Positions 11,858-23,018 of a DNA stretch of 64,000 bases are shown here, piece after piece. Both the position numbers and the translations under genes were made by a program. The notes beneath the pieces were generated by a model. It had not been told where the DNA came from and ran no database searches. It worked only from the letters and a program-made list of their open reading frames with translations. Every line of letters starts with the position of its first letter. The first letter of the stretch is position 1. Source of the DNA: Fomes fomentarius (Eukaryota; Basidiomycota; Agaricomycetes; Polyporales; Polyporaceae); contig JABYQN010000015.1 in assembly GCA_022606135.1 (NCBI GenBank), forward strand, positions 186,001 to 250,000. The letters run 5' to 3'.

Positions 11858-11924
11858 TGCAAACTGAGTTGTTCGATGGGTTGTAGACTGTGGTGGTAAG
11901 GAGACGAAGACGCACCATGCTGTG

Positions 11925-11931
11925 TTATATA
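11925..11931 (-). promoter_or_regulatory. Probable TATA box of reductase copy 2
   Basis: TATATAA on the minus strand lies about 68 bp upstream of the ATG at 11857, nearly the same position as in the tandem paralogue. Confidence 0.55.
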
Positions 11932-12306
11932 CTGTGGTATATACCGAGGACTGTCGGGAGACGTTCTTCAAAGCGAGGCGGCACCGATACCGCAGCATGA
12001 ACAAGCATTCTCGCGGTTTCGAAGGGTGGGTGACATAAATGCGAGCATTCGGCAGCATGTAACGTACGGAGTCTATAGACAACTGCAACAACTGGCTGTG
12101 GAGGCGCGAGACATTCATAAACGCCTGCACAGCGAAGGATCATCATGATTAGCCGTGAGGCGGCACCGACCGAACTTCGTACTTCTTTGCTGGGCAGGCG
12201 GCACCGAGGTGAAATAGTCACAGACTTGAATGCGAGCATGACATACCTCTACTCCACTCTACCACTGCCGCACACTCGGACATCCTTCTGCCTTATTCAG
12301 CTCCTC
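11932..12306. other. Intergenic
   Basis: Upstream of reductase copy 2 and downstream of the pseudouridine synthase. The words GGCGGCACCGA and GAGGCGGCACCGA recur here (about 11977, 12151, 12188), which may be a small repeated element or binding site. No gene seen. Confidence 0.35.
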
Positions 12307-13736
12307 TCACTCTCGCCGTGAGGGACCGTACCATCTGCCCTGCAACTGCCGCACCGCATCCTCTACTACATCCCCGCGGTCTTCAGGCGAGACGATGTCC
12401 ACACCTCGCACCTTCTGCACGTCTTCCCAGACCCCGCCGGTCTCGTCTTCAATATCGAGAGGTATGCCGGCTTCTTGGCAGACCTTCACGAAGTTTGGCG
12501 GTAGCGGCGCGCCCACTGTGAGGCGGAATTCTGAAGGGCGATAGCGCTGTGGAGGAAGACGTGAGCAACGCGTTCACAACGCGCCCGTCCCATTTGTATA
12601 CGTACGAGCATTGTGAACCGAGAGGAATGCAGGTAAAGCCCAGTTGGGACTGTCACCACCTTCCGGATGTCCTTCACTATCGGCGCTCGAGGATCCATGT
12701 ACAAGCTGTCACCAAGGATCGGTGCTGAAGACGATCCCAAGTCAGAAATCGTTGGAGGCAGGTATTCGCATCGCTTACTTCCAACGTGTTGTGCGAGATG
12801 CACACGGAGTTGGTGCTTGATTCCCGTAAGCAGCTGCAGTCTCAGGAGAGTGATAGGCACTTTGGACTACGGAAAGGTACGTTAGCAAAGGTTGCGACGT
12901 AGTGATTCGAATCAGACATACCGAGCTGGCAATGACTTCATACTCACTGACCGCGTTCTTGGTCCAATTCTCACCGTGTGGTCGCTCAACGCGGGGCTTA
13001 TCGAAAATTCGCTCATACACGCCTTTGGCACCCGGTATCCGGACCAGGCCGTTGCGGCACTCGAGCTCAGTCTCTATAAGACCCTGTCTCTTTTGGAACA
13101 TAGAAGCATCGCCGCACACTAAGGCTAGATAGGTCTTCTGGATCTGCCTGCGCGAGAGCTGCCGTGTAACCTCCTTGGCAACCTCTTTTGAGCATGCAAA
13201 AGCAAGTGCACCTGTGGTAGGCTACAGTCACCACGATTAGTCTTCGTCAAGGTGCACCATAACGATTCGCTCGCGCTCACTTTGTCCAGTCTGTGGACGG
13301 TCCGTAGCGGCTGGTGTAGCCCCAGAGTTTCACGTAGGTCTGCATGTAGATGAGCTGCATATTCAGTCTGTACCGTATAATGGCACGTACGTACCGTCTA
13401 GCAAAGTAGAGAAAATTTGCGGGTCCACACCAAATTTCTGTGCAAGTTCAAGCAATTAGTTACGTATTCATCTAAACACATGTACAGGTTTATAGTCACA
13501 GCACGCTCATTCTGCCCTGAACGAGGATCTGCTAGCTGCGCGATCAAGCCATTGGGCTTATTGATCACGACAATGCCACGGTCAGCGTAAAGCAAAACCT
13601 TTTCCGGAGTTATACTGTACTGGGGTGCTCTAAAAGCAGGTGCAGGGTGTGCTGGTGGAGGAAGTGCAACCCTCCGACTCGTCCGAGTCGTCGCTCCTGA
13701 GAGCTTGCTGTGGCTTCGTGGCAGCGAAACTTTCAT
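12307..13736 (-). CDS. RluA-family RNA pseudouridine synthase, probably mitochondrial
   Basis: Isomerises uridine to pseudouridine in structured RNA. Seven exons (13736-13500, 13437-13395, 13339-13281, 13221-12922, 12866-12779, 12724-12606, 12546-12307) join in frame to 361 aa. Family marks: V-V-I-N-K-P-N-G near 56-63; H-R-L-D near 109-112, containing the catalytic Asp; T-G-I-K-H-Q-L-R-V-H-L near 227-237; I-L-G-D-S-L-Y just after. The first 40 residues are rich in Arg, Ser and Ala with almost no acids, which suits mitochondrial import. Exon 1's donor (GTGACT) is weak and the junction after N-E-R-A is the least certain. The start at 13736 is the first ATG in this frame. The RNA target (mitochondrial rRNA, for example) cannot be told from sequence. 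Confidence 0.88.
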
Positions 13737-14063
13737 TGATGGCAACTGCGGAGTTCAAAATGTTTAGGAAAGGTTGACGAGCATCAGGGAGTGACGTACC
13801 GAGTTCTATACCACTTTGTAATACGAACCTTGAATGGACAACTTGACGAACTTCAAGTTCACGAGGATCGAATAATGGTAAGTCGAGGCCGTGAACACAG
13901 TTGACTTGTGGCAACCGCGCTTAGCGGAGCACGTAGTTGTGGCGGAGATGTCGGCATTTACCCGGCGCTTCATTCCCTCTGAGTCGGCGCTTCAATTGGT
14001 GCATATCCCACTCCAAATCTCAGCTCTCCTTGCCTCTGAACTATTCCTTCACCTAAGAGCAGT

Positions 14064-14600
14064 ATGAAGGATTCGATCTACCAGCGACAATTCGACGCTG
14101 CTAACGATGGCGGCTGCGTCGTCTCTTCTGTCTCCGTCACCGGCACCGGGACAATCAACACGACCATCGAAGACCCCGAGAAGGGTGTCTACCACTGGTA
14201 CCTCACTCTCAACCTCGCCGACACATCGCCACTGCGTACTGTCACTCTTGATTCGCAGCCTACAAACTATCCGCAGGCGACGCTCATCATCAAGTCACAG
14301 CCGCCCTGCACTGACCCGCACGAAGTCGAGGTCACAATCCCCACACGAGGCACACCAACTGCGTCCGAGCTGATTGACTATTTTGTCAGCGAAGGTATGG
14401 CGCGGTACGTGTATGCTGACGGGGGATTCGGGTGCAGGTGGTGGTGTCGCATCGCTCTTCAAAAGCTTGAGGAAAAGGGATGGGTCGAGAAGGGCGCAGA
14501 GAACAAGTATGTAGCTGTGCAGCAGGAGTGTGCACACAGGGACCCGGAGCGATTTCCGACCTTCTTGAAGAAAGGAATCTTCATGGACAAGGTTAGTTGA
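14064..14600 (+). CDS. DUF7770-like fungal protein
   Basis: A single open exon of 178 aa. The C-terminal half holds D-G-G-F-G-C-R-W-W-C near 118-127, a pattern I associate with the fungal DUF7770 family; the assignment is from memory and tentative. The N-terminal half is beta-rich (T-G-T-G-T-I-N-T-T, H-W-Y-L-T-L-N-L). No signal peptide or membrane segment. Near the end, GTTAGT after codon AAG could be a donor for a 61-bp intron ending at 14655, in which case the protein would end D-K-D with stop at 14661 rather than D-K-V-S. Function unknown. Confidence 0.7.
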   Translation: MKDSIYQRQFDAANDGGCVVSSVSVTGTGTINTTIEDPEKGVYHWYLTLNLADTSPLRTVTLDSQPTNYPQATLIIKSQPPCTDPHEVEVTIPTRGTPTASELIDYFVSEGMARYVYADGGFGCRWWCRIALQKLEEKGWVEKGAENKYVAVQQECAHRDPERFPTFLKKGIFMDKVS

Positions 14601-14661
14601 CTCCTTCCTCCATCCAGCTATCCTCAATATGCCGATAATCATTTTCATTCCGCAGGACTGA

Positions 14662-15594
14662 TGGATCTTAGGCGAGCTATCCTCTCAACATGGCGCTCCG
14701 TTAAATACCGAAGTCTGATGTAGTAGCTCTGTCCTCCATCCGCGCCTGTACTCGGGAGAGGCTTTCCACCACATACTCAGGAAGTTTGCTTGGTCACTTT
14801 ACAGCGCTACTTGCAGAGCTACAGTATCAACGCGCGGGAAGCACGTCCATGTTGATGCTCTTCCAGGTTGATTGTCATATGATTGTGGCATGGATCGATA
14901 AGACAGGCAGCTCTGAGTCCCATGTTTCGCGCCACTGCTCATTCGAAGTAGTCCTTGGTCACTCCGCCGCCTTGCGATGGAGTGAGAAAGGTGTACGTCG
15001 GCCGAAGTGCCCTTCCTGCACATATATGCCCTCAAAGTTCTGTACCTCGACTACCATCTACTTAATTAGTAGGTTTGTTCTCGGATGTCAAACCTTCGAG
15101 CCTATAGCCACAGCAATCGTAACTCTGCTGGGAACAAACGTGTTGGTATAAAGGTCCACGATGCAGTGACTAACATCTAGAAGGAGACGTGAGGCCTCAC
15201 TGAGGATGCCGCGTTTGGTACAGGCTAGTTGGATGATCCTGGTGGGCTTGATGGCCTCAAACGGTACATGCGTACCCTTTGTACAGTTATCATGAGTGCT
15301 TCATGATCATCAATTGGTCCAGCTTGAGCTGTACTGGCAGTGCTACTTAACGTATACGTAGAACCGGTTGCCTGTCATCCAAGTTGCATGCCGGTATTCT
15401 TGGCCATGTGCGTATGTGCCTTCTTTGGGACGCTTCGATGACCGGTCCTAGCATCCGTGTACTACCGCAGCACCAGCATAGTGGTATCTCTTCTTCCTGC
15501 TACCAACTGCCTGCCATTCAGTGAGTCTACTTTTTCTAATGGCACGCCTTTTATACTAGATGTCGGACAACAGGATCAAATTGGATCGTGATCC
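14662..15594. other. Intergenic, no gene recognised
   Basis: About 930 bases between the DUF7770-like gene and the first BTB gene. Short frames only. A TTTTATA stretch at about 15549-15555 lies some 40 bp before the BTB ATG and may act as its TATA element. Confidence 0.4.
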
Positions 15595-16684
15595 ATGACA
15601 GTGAACGTTTTGGATTTGGACTCGATGCCCCAAGCCGACCCTATCGTGCAGGCTCAGGATAAACGCCAAAGGGACGAAGAATTCTGGTTCGCAGACGGCA
15701 CCGTGGTGCTCGTAGCTCGAAATGTTGAGTTTCGAGTCTACAAGGGAATCCTGTCCATACATTCCCCCGTTTTCGCGGAGATGTTCACTTTGACGCAACC
15801 GGAGGACGCTGCCACTGCCACTGCCACCTCCGAACAAACCTCGCAAGAGTGTCCTATCATCACACTTCACGACAGTCCGGAAGACCTCAGGCACGTCTTC
15901 AGAATCATGATGCCATCCCCGAAGACACAGGAAACGTATGTCTACTATTCGCGCATCTTCGGAATCCCAGTCTCAGTGTCTACCTAGATTCATATACAAC
16001 CCAACAACCCCCGGCACTCCCCCCTCCTTCGCCACGATCTCCGCGCTTGCGCGAGTCGGACACAAATACGAGATGGCCCACCTCGTGAAGCAGGCCCTGG
16101 ACTACCTCAAAGCCCACTTCACCACGGACGTCGACACCTGGCGCAGGCACGCAGACGTCGTCCCTCCGGGTTTCACGCACCTGCACGCGATCGGGGTCGT
16201 TAACATCGCGCGCCTCACAGACTGCACCTCCATCCTTCCCTCCGCGTACGCCATCTGTTGCACACTCTCCGCAGACGCGCTCTCGCGCGGCTTCACGCGC
16301 GAAGACGGCACCCAGGAGACGTTCGTACACCAAGCTGACTTCTTGAACGTGATGGATGGGAAGACGCGGCTCATGCGCGCGGCGACCAAGGCGTGCCAGT
16401 CGGCCTTCGAGCCCTCGCAGGTCGAGGGGCATCGCGGGAATGACTGGGAACGGTGCCGCAACACTGTGCGGCGGCTCATGTACTCGCTCGACCCCGCGTT
16501 GATTGCAAACGACGACCCGTTCTGTGCTACGGCAAGGTATATCGGTCAGCCATCTGAGGAGATGGATATGTGCAGGCCCTGTAGGGAGAAGCTTGGGTCG
16601 CGGATCGCAAGGGAGCGGAGGGCGATATGGGTGCAGCTGCCGAAGATTATGAATGTTGAGGTCGAGAACTGGCCCACGTCATGA
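15595..16684 (+). CDS. BTB/POZ domain protein A (intact)
   Basis: Probable protein-interaction or CUL3-adaptor type protein, by family; role in this fungus unknown. Two exons, 15595-15935 and 15988-16684, give 345 aa. The BTB domain spans about 25-115: D-E-E-F-W-F-A-D-G-T-V-V-L near 27-39, F-R-V-Y-K-G-I-L, S-P-V-F-A-E-M-F, D-S-P-E-D-L-R-H-V-F. The middle carries R-V-G-H-K-Y-E-M, A-L-D-Y-L-K and V-V-N-I-A-R-L-T-D. The end has M-C-R-P-C with V-Q-L-P and a final N-W, the motif shared by the whole cluster. The 52-bp intron sits directly after the BTB domain, as in the other copies. Confidence 0.9.
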
Positions 16685-16829
16685 ATATGGCTCGCATGGT
16701 AGTAGATACCGAGTGCTGAGCCGTGACACAGTATGTACAGCCAGCGTTGCACTGAATCTGCCTCTGGAACATGAGACTCATCACACATGATGGCGATGTA
16801 TGACAATAAGCAATTCACACCTACACGGA

Positions 16830-17316
16830 CGACGCCGCGATGACGTTTGGAGCTTGATCGTCGCGGTGGGGCACCAGCGTGTAGATCGTCCTCTGGCGGT
16901 TGTCCACGTATTCGGCGGTGCACCTGCTATTCCTCCCATGGAGCATCAGCACTGGGAGCGCTGCCATGGAGTTCTCCTATAACAACACCGACTTGCGCTC
17001 AACGCAGAACTGCAGATCCTCGGCGCTCAGGCTCGCCATCTTACCGTTCTCGCGCGTGAAGCCCTACATGAGGAAGTCCGTCGGGGCGGTTGTCGCGCAG
17101 GCCACAAGTGCACTGGGAGTTGCTGCTGAGGAGCCGCGCGATATTGACTGCGCCATGGCGTGCATAGGCTGCTACGAGTCTGAGACGGAGGCCGCCCCGG
17201 AGTATCAGATGTCAAAGTTGTTGGTGAAGAATGCCTGCAGGAAGTGGGTCGTCTCGCGCACCAAGTGGTCGATTTGATACTCGTGGCCGAGACGAGCGTA
17301 TGCGGATAAGTATCGT
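16830..17316 (-). pseudogene. BTB-family pseudogene B (5'-truncated)
   Basis: On the minus strand, pieces of the BTB-family middle region appear in order in different frames: S-A-Y-A-R-L-G-H-E-Y-Q-I-D-H-L-V (17316-17260), F-F-T-N-N-F-D-I then stop, H-G-A-V-N-I-A-R-L-L, A-L-V-A-C, stop, G-F-T-R-E-N-G, L-S-A-E-D-L-Q-F-C-V-E-R-K-S-V-L-L, stop. Frame changes and at least three in-frame stops make it non-functional. No BTB core (D-E-F-W) is found upstream on this strand, so the 5' half is lost. It lies convergent to gene A. Confidence 0.85.
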
Positions 17317-17893
17317 TTCGAACGTGGGCGTTTGCGGCTGTAAGTGGATAAGTCCTAATGGTGGAGAGTGTTATCATTGGCACTCAGAGTACGCAGGTCT
17401 GAGGGTGTAGTTGTTCTTTGTGTGTCGAAGATCAATGAAGCGCTTGCAAGCAGCGTGACTATGATTATGAAGTCCGTTATGTAACGCGTTGGTCACGCCC
17501 TGCTAACACTTATGGCGCAGGCTCGTCAAGGAAAACGCAAGGCTGGCAACTCGTCAGAACTCCCGACACCTCACATGCGCGCGCAATGCTCAACTCATGA
17601 CTTACAAACATCTGGTATCTGAGCCGTACACTATGACTGGCTTCCGACGACCGGCGTCGAAGTTCGACTCCGCGTCGTGACCTACCGCAGTATGGTGCAG
17701 CAGCTTGATCACTGGCAATCATATATATCTAGTAGTAGTCAAGGTTTGTGCGTCCTGTCACATCTTTGTGTCCGACTAACAAGCTCCCTAGTGAGACTCT
17801 AGTCCCCATACATACTACTGAACGACGAGCACTTACACATACCTACACTCACTAGCCGTGACACACTAGTGGAAAGAGCGGCAGCCCGACACA
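17317..17893. other. Intergenic
   Basis: Spacer between BTB pseudogenes B and C. No further BTB fragments or other genes seen. Confidence 0.35.
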
Positions 17894-18950
17894 ATGAAGG
17901 GCATGCCATTGACTCCGACGCCGGCGGGATCTAGTCGTAGAACTCAGGATGATCCCGAGATGGAGAAGGATCAGGAATTCTAGTTCCTAGATGGGAACAT
18001 AGTGCTCATTGCACGGACCGTCGAGTTTCGAGTGTACAAGGGAATCTTGGCCAATCACTCCACGGTTTTCGCGAACATGTTCACCCTGCCTCAGCCTGAG
18101 GCTTCCTCCTCTACATCTCTCGAGCACGCAAGTCAGGTGGAAGAATGTCCCTTTGTCGTACTCGACGACAGCCCGGAGGACCTGAGACACGTTCTGAGAG
18201 CAGTTCTACCGACGACGCAGGAGAGGTATGTGCACTTGATGCCCTCATCGGTATATTCTGTCTGATTCATATAGGTTCATATACATGGGCCAAATTCCGC
18301 TTCCCACCTTCGACATGATTTCCGCGCTCGCGCGACTCGGGCACAAGTACCAGATCGACCATCTGGTGCAGCAAGTTCTCGACTATCTCAAGGAACACTT
18401 CACAACCGATCTTGACACACCGTGTGCCCATACCAGATATGTTCCAGAGAATTTCGATCCCATTCACACCATTGGTGTCGTGAACATCGCGCGCCTGACG
18501 GACTGCACATCTATCCTCCCCACTGCACTCACTGCGTGCTGCTCGCTAAGCGTCGAGCAACTCTTCGAAGGCTTCACTCACAAAGATGGTACGAAGGAGA
18601 CCTTGAGCCACGACAACCTCGTGCATGTGCTTCAGGATAAATTGGCTCTGGCACAAGTACCGACGACAGGAGGATGGGGAACTCGGGGCAAGGCAAGGGC
18701 AATGTGGACTCGAAGGGACAGGACTTACGGCACAGCCGCTCTCAGCGTGCCGCGTGGAGGCGGAGTCGAAGTCGGATTCGGACGAGGGCGCGGAGGTGGG
18801 CGTGGAGGCGGGCGTGGATGCGCACACGGACAGGGATGGGGAGGTTCTTCAGTGGTTCTGCTCATATACATGGTGATCCTGTTACATCCTTGTCGTATCC
18901 CTGCAATCATTCCACATCCTTCTCATATTCAATGCGACACGATGACCTAG
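17894..18950 (+). pseudogene. BTB-family pseudogene C (nonsense at the EFW motif)
   Basis: Starts with ATG at 17894 and reads into Q-E-F, then TAG at 17981-17983 where every intact relative has TGG (Trp), then continues in the same frame F-L-D-G-N-I-V-L-I-A-R. The rest of the BTB domain (to 18222), the post-BTB intron (18226-18275, GTATGT...ATAG) and the middle region (H-K-Y-Q-I-D, V-V-N-I-A-R-L-T) stay open. After about 18660 the sequence departs from the family and becomes Gly/Arg-rich coding from GGGCGTGGAGG-type repeats, so the normal C-terminus with CxxC is missing. The next segment downstream (19083-19493) supplies a family C-terminus and may be its displaced end. Confidence 0.85.
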
Positions 18951-19082
18951 TACAGTCGGAGTCGTGATATAAATGAATATAGGAACAATATTAGTGTACA
19001 AAGAGACAGCAGCGCCGCGAACGAATTCAGCTGTGGCAAAAATTGTTCAGGAGGAAGTGGTAGGCGGGAGGACAGGCGCGTC

Positions 19083-19493
19083 CTCGTCGGTGGTTTCGTG
19101 TGCGCGGACGGTACCCGGGAGAAGCTCAGCGAGGCCGACCTGGCCCGCTGTATCACGGGCAAGATCGCGCTACTTGAGGAGCTGAACGCCGCGGTCATTC
19201 GCGTGTGCAGCACTCGCGAGCCTAACGCAATGACAGAGTGCAAGTGCGAGCGCGTGAAGACGGACGTGCTTCGCTTCTTCGCGGAGGGGAGACTTCGTGG
19301 TGCTTGTGATCCGTTCCTCGACTGCGACACGTACCTGCGCCTGGAACATAGGCACGGACCGCGGAGCACTCTCAACATGTGCGCGAAATGCAGGGGAAGA
19401 ATTGTGGCCCGATTCCGAGAGGAGCAGCGGGATATCTGGAAGCGACTTCCGGGGATCTTTGGCATCGAGGTGAATGGCTGGGATGAGGGGTGA
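19083..19493 (+). pseudogene. BTB-family C-terminal fragment D
   Basis: Open frame holding only the last ~135 residues of the family: G-F-V-C-A-D-G-T-R-E-K-L-S, D-L-A-R-C-I-T-G-K, then N-M-C-A-K-C and I-W-K-R-L-P-G-I-F with a final N-G-W. It is closest to gene E (D-I-W-K-R-L-P against A-I-W-K-R-L-P). No BTB domain or start region precedes it within 130 bases, and the sequence between 18950 and 19083 is unrelated. It may be the other half of locus C after an insertion or rearrangement, or the end of a separate deleted gene. Confidence 0.8.
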
Positions 19494-20020
19494 CTAGGTA
19501 CATACCGTCCATCTGCTGTTTGTCCCTACGACCTACTGTATGGCATAGCATACTCATAACCCCAGTTTGACAGGAGATACATTCTCCATTGAACTTTGTT
19601 CATGATGGGTTTGAGATAACGATTGACGTCTCTCTACTAAGTACCTCCGAGTGCGTCATTGAACTTGAGCGCAAATGTCAAGGGCTTCAATAAAGTGTGA
19701 CCAAGTGAGGATGCGAGGATATCAGGACGGATACGGTCGCAGTGCCAGAAGGTTTTACGGAGCAGACTGATGAGAAATTTTTCGGCGAAAAGTCAACCAA
19801 CACGGTGCTTGAACGTTGAAGTCTGAGTATAAACCTTGTATAGACTCCGGGCCGGATATGATCGGCAATTACCGCCCTCGCAGATTCGATAGGAGTTCAC
19901 CACTTGTTTCGCGCTACATCATACTGACCACAATCTCTCTGTATATCGTTGTGACTCGTGAGTAATAAGTCGGCCCTTCCTTCCAAGCTGACTTCCAAGT
20001 ACACCACCAGCCCCAAACTG
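19494..20020. other. Intergenic, upstream of BTB gene E
   Basis: No gene seen. A TATAAAC element at about 19829 might serve gene E. The frame of gene E stays open upstream to a GTG at 19958, but the first ATG is at 20021. Confidence 0.35.
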
Positions 20021-21108
20021 ATGAATGCGACGTATTCGAGCAAAATGGGTCGTGAACAGTTTGTCGTTCAGCCACAGACAGATGGGACACCGAATGAACA
20101 GGACAGAGACGTCACGATTAAGGCTGACGAGGAGTTCTGGCTTGAGGACGGCACCGTAGTGCTCATGGCTCGGAACGTGCAGTTCAAAGTCTACAGAGGC
20201 ATCCTCTCAGCCCATTCGTTGGTCTTCGCGGATATGTTCTCCTTTCCCCAACCGACAGCGCCCTCATCAGAGAACGTAGATGGATGTCCTGTGGTTCATC
20301 TGGTTGACAGTCCTGAGGATCTGCGGCATGTTCTCAGAGCTATGATCCCAAGGAACGGGTCAGTAGCCCCTATCAATTCTCCTGAGCTGTCTGTCGGCTG
20401 TGACTCACTTCTGATACTCCCAGGTTTGTGCATGTCAACTCTAATTCTCCTCCTGCCTACACCTATCACGAGCTCTCCGCCTATATACGACTCGGTCACA
20501 AGTATCAAATCGATGCCCTGATGGACGAAGCACTCGCTTACCTCAAAGCGCACTTCAGTACCAAGCTCAGCTCATGGTCTGCGCTCGACTACGTCCCCGA
20601 GCCCTTTGACGAGGTGGAGGCAATTGGAGTCGTCAACATCGCCCGACTCGTTGGGTGTACCTCCATGCTCCCTACTGCGTTCCTCGCATGCTGCAACTTC
20701 CTCGACGCGCTCGGTTTCAAGACGGAGCACGGCACTTTCGAGAAGCTCAGCGATGATGACCTAGTCCGATGCACCGATGCAAAGCGAGTGCTCACCCGTC
20801 AGCTGAATACCGCTCTCCTTCGTGCGTGTGGCATATGCGAACATCCTGGAACGCAGTGCGAGCGCGGCATGCGAGAGGTACTTCGGCTGTATACTGAGAA
20901 CAGTGACCGTTGGCCGCTGTTCGACCCGTTCCTCGACTGCAACGTGTATCTGCGCCTGAACGATACCTTCGGCTCTCGAAGGTCCTGCGTTATGTGCTCA
21001 ACGTGCCAGGAACAGATCAAATCACGGCTGGTTGAAGAGCAGCGAGCCATCTGGAAACGACTTCCGGAGATCTTTAAGGTCGAGGTGGAAGGGTGGGACG
21101 GAGAGTGA
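20021..21108 (+). CDS. BTB/POZ domain protein E (intact)
   Basis: Two exons, 20021-20358 and 20424-21108, give 340 aa. BTB core: D-E-E-F-W-L-E-D-G-T-V-V-L near 38-50, V-Y-R-G-I-L, S-L-V-F-A-D-M-F, D-S-P-E-D-L-R-H-V-L. Middle: L-G-H-K-Y-Q-I-D, A-L-A-Y-L-K-A-H-F, V-V-N-I-A-R-L-V. C-terminus: V-M-C-S-T-C, A-I-W-K-R-L-P-E-I-F, E-G-W. The donor is GTCAGT and the intron lies in the family position. A second in-frame ATG eight codons in is possible, but the first leaves a full BTB domain either way. No disruption seen. Confidence 0.88.
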
Positions 21109-21433
21109 GCAGGTACGAGAGACTCCCATGACTCACCGGTAAACGAAGGCTCATCGAGGCTGTGTCAGGTCATCTTGCAAGTCGCTTCTAGGGAGCAATC
21201 ATGACGAAACCATCACCTAATTCATACAATATCATGCACACTGTCAACAGTAGAGAGTTCAGCGAAACTTAATTGCTACTCATGGGATGCGCGAGGTTGA
21301 TGATAAATATGATACATAGATTGCGCACGTTAGCATGTCCTTGAGAAGTATATCGACCTGGAAGAGCGCGAGACGCGGTGAGCAGATGACTAGAAATAGC
21401 GAGAGAGACGTTGATCGCACCACATGCGAAGCG
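21109..21433. other. Tail-to-tail spacer of BTB genes E and F
   Basis: About 325 bases between convergent stop codons. Nothing recognisable. Confidence 0.35.
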
Positions 21434-22618
21434 TCAGGCTTTCACCTTCGCCTTCCATTCGTCCACTGTAATGCCCAAATGATACGGCAGGTTTCTCCAG
21501 ACAAGCCGCTGCTCGCTGGAGATCCGCTCCTTCAACATCTCCTGGCAGAGACCGCATATGTGAACATCCCCGTCCGCCAGCGACAAACCTCCACCACCCG
21601 AGTACATCGCCCAGCTGCCAAATGGGTGGTCATTCGCTACGATATCCGGGTGGTACTTGTACGAGTACAACAGCTCCCGGATCCCGCGCTGGCACTCGTC
21701 CTCGGTATGACAGTCCTCCGGGTGGAATGGGGAGAACGCGCTCAAGACGATTTTGGTGCTCGCCAGCATGAGGCTTGACGACCCATTGATACAGCGCTCG
21801 AGGTCGTCAGGGCTCAGAGTTTCGCGGGTGCCGTCGGCGCGTTTGAACCCTCGCAAGAGTTCGCGCGCGGACAGCGTGCAGCAGACTGCGAGAGCGGGAG
21901 GGAGGAGGATGTCGCAGCCGGTAAGCCTCGCAATGTTCACGACGGCGATGGCATGCACAGGAGAGAAATGGGGAGGGGTGAGGAAGTTGTTGGAAACCCA
22001 TGCATCCATGTCGGTCGTAAAGTGGTTCTTGAGGTACGCGAGCGCTTGCTCAAGGAGCGTGTCAATTCGATACTTGTGCCCCAGACGGGCGTATGCATAG
22101 ATCTTCGAGAACTTGGGCGTGTGTTGCTCAGTATGAATGAACCTGGGTGCGGAGGTGCGCACAAGATCAGAACGGATCAGGAGACAGGGACAGTGACAGG
22201 AGACTTACGTAGTCTTCTTCCTGGGTAAAAGAGCACGGAAGACGTGACGAAGATCCTGAGGGCTATCGTCTAAGTACACGATGGGCAGCCCCTCCGACGC
22301 AACTCCACCGCTGGCAGGTGGGTTTGGTTGTGGCATCGAGAACATGTCCGAAAAGACGGGCGAGTGTTCCGCAAGGACGCCCTTGTAGATACAGAATCGA
22401 GTGTCCCGCGTGGCAAGAATGACCGTCCCATCTTCGAGCCAGAACTCCGCGTCGTTTTGGTATGCTCGCTCAGGCTCGGATGATTCTGGCTCCGATGCTC
22501 GCGTCCTTTTCCGCGGCGGCGGCCCAGTTGCCTGGACACCGTTGATGGGATTGTTCTACTCTTTTCAGAAGCGCATATGGAAGGAAGAACATAAGAGACT
22601 GACAGTTGCTAGACTCAT
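21434..22618 (-). CDS. BTB/POZ domain protein F (intact)
   Basis: Three exons: 22618-22604 (15 nt), 22555-22209 and 22142-21434, giving 356 aa. The long exon frame is closed upstream by a TAG with no ATG, so I infer a five-codon first exon (M-S-L-A-T) with a GTCAGT donor and a 48-bp intron; this part is less sure. BTB core: D-A-E-F-W-L-E-D-G-T-V-I-L, I-Y-K-G-V-L, S-P-V-F-S-D-M-F. Middle: L-G-H-K-Y-R-I-D, V-V-N-I-A-R-L-T-G. End: I-C-G-L-C, V-W-R-N-L-P, D-E-W. Its upstream side faces pseudogene G across a hexanucleotide repeat. Confidence 0.82.
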
Positions 22619-22655
22619 GCTTGAATCCTTCTGAGTTGGCCGGTATTGAGTGCTT

Positions 22656-22785
22656 ACTGAGTCTGAGTCTGAGTCTGAGTCTGAGTCTGAGTCTGAGTCT
22701 GAGTCCGAGTCTGAGTCCGAGTCCGAGTCCGAGTCCGAGTCCGAGTCCGAGTCCGAGTCCGAGTCCGAGTCCGAGTCCGAGTCCG
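22656..22785. repeat. Hexanucleotide microsatellite (GAGTCT/GAGTCC)n
   Basis: About 21 uninterrupted 6-bp units: the left part is GAGTCT, the right part GAGTCC, with a mixed zone between. In one plus frame it encodes alternating Glu-Ser and on the minus strand Ser-Asp. It occupies the space between the divergent BTB loci F (-) and G (+), starting about 40 bp upstream of F's inferred ATG. Confidence 0.95.
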
Positions 22786-23018
22786 GTCCGGCTCGTTGGT
22801 CACAGCGAGTCACGCATATCTCATCACGATTACCTCAGCTCAAGGTCGGACTGTTTTTCCGGACTTGTACTGGTTGCTTCTCATGCGTTAAACTTATACT
22901 TACTTTCCACCCTTCTGCACGCGGACGGAGTCCCGGACTAGGACTCGGCAGCAACCTACTTAGGGTTGACGACGATTACGATGTCCGCGCAACTCACTGG
23001 GAAACGCGTGCGAGCGCT

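Noticed and set aside
17281..17500. BTB core upstream of pseudogene B
   Set aside because: No D-E-F-W or V-Y-K-G pattern on either strand; the relic is 5'-truncated.
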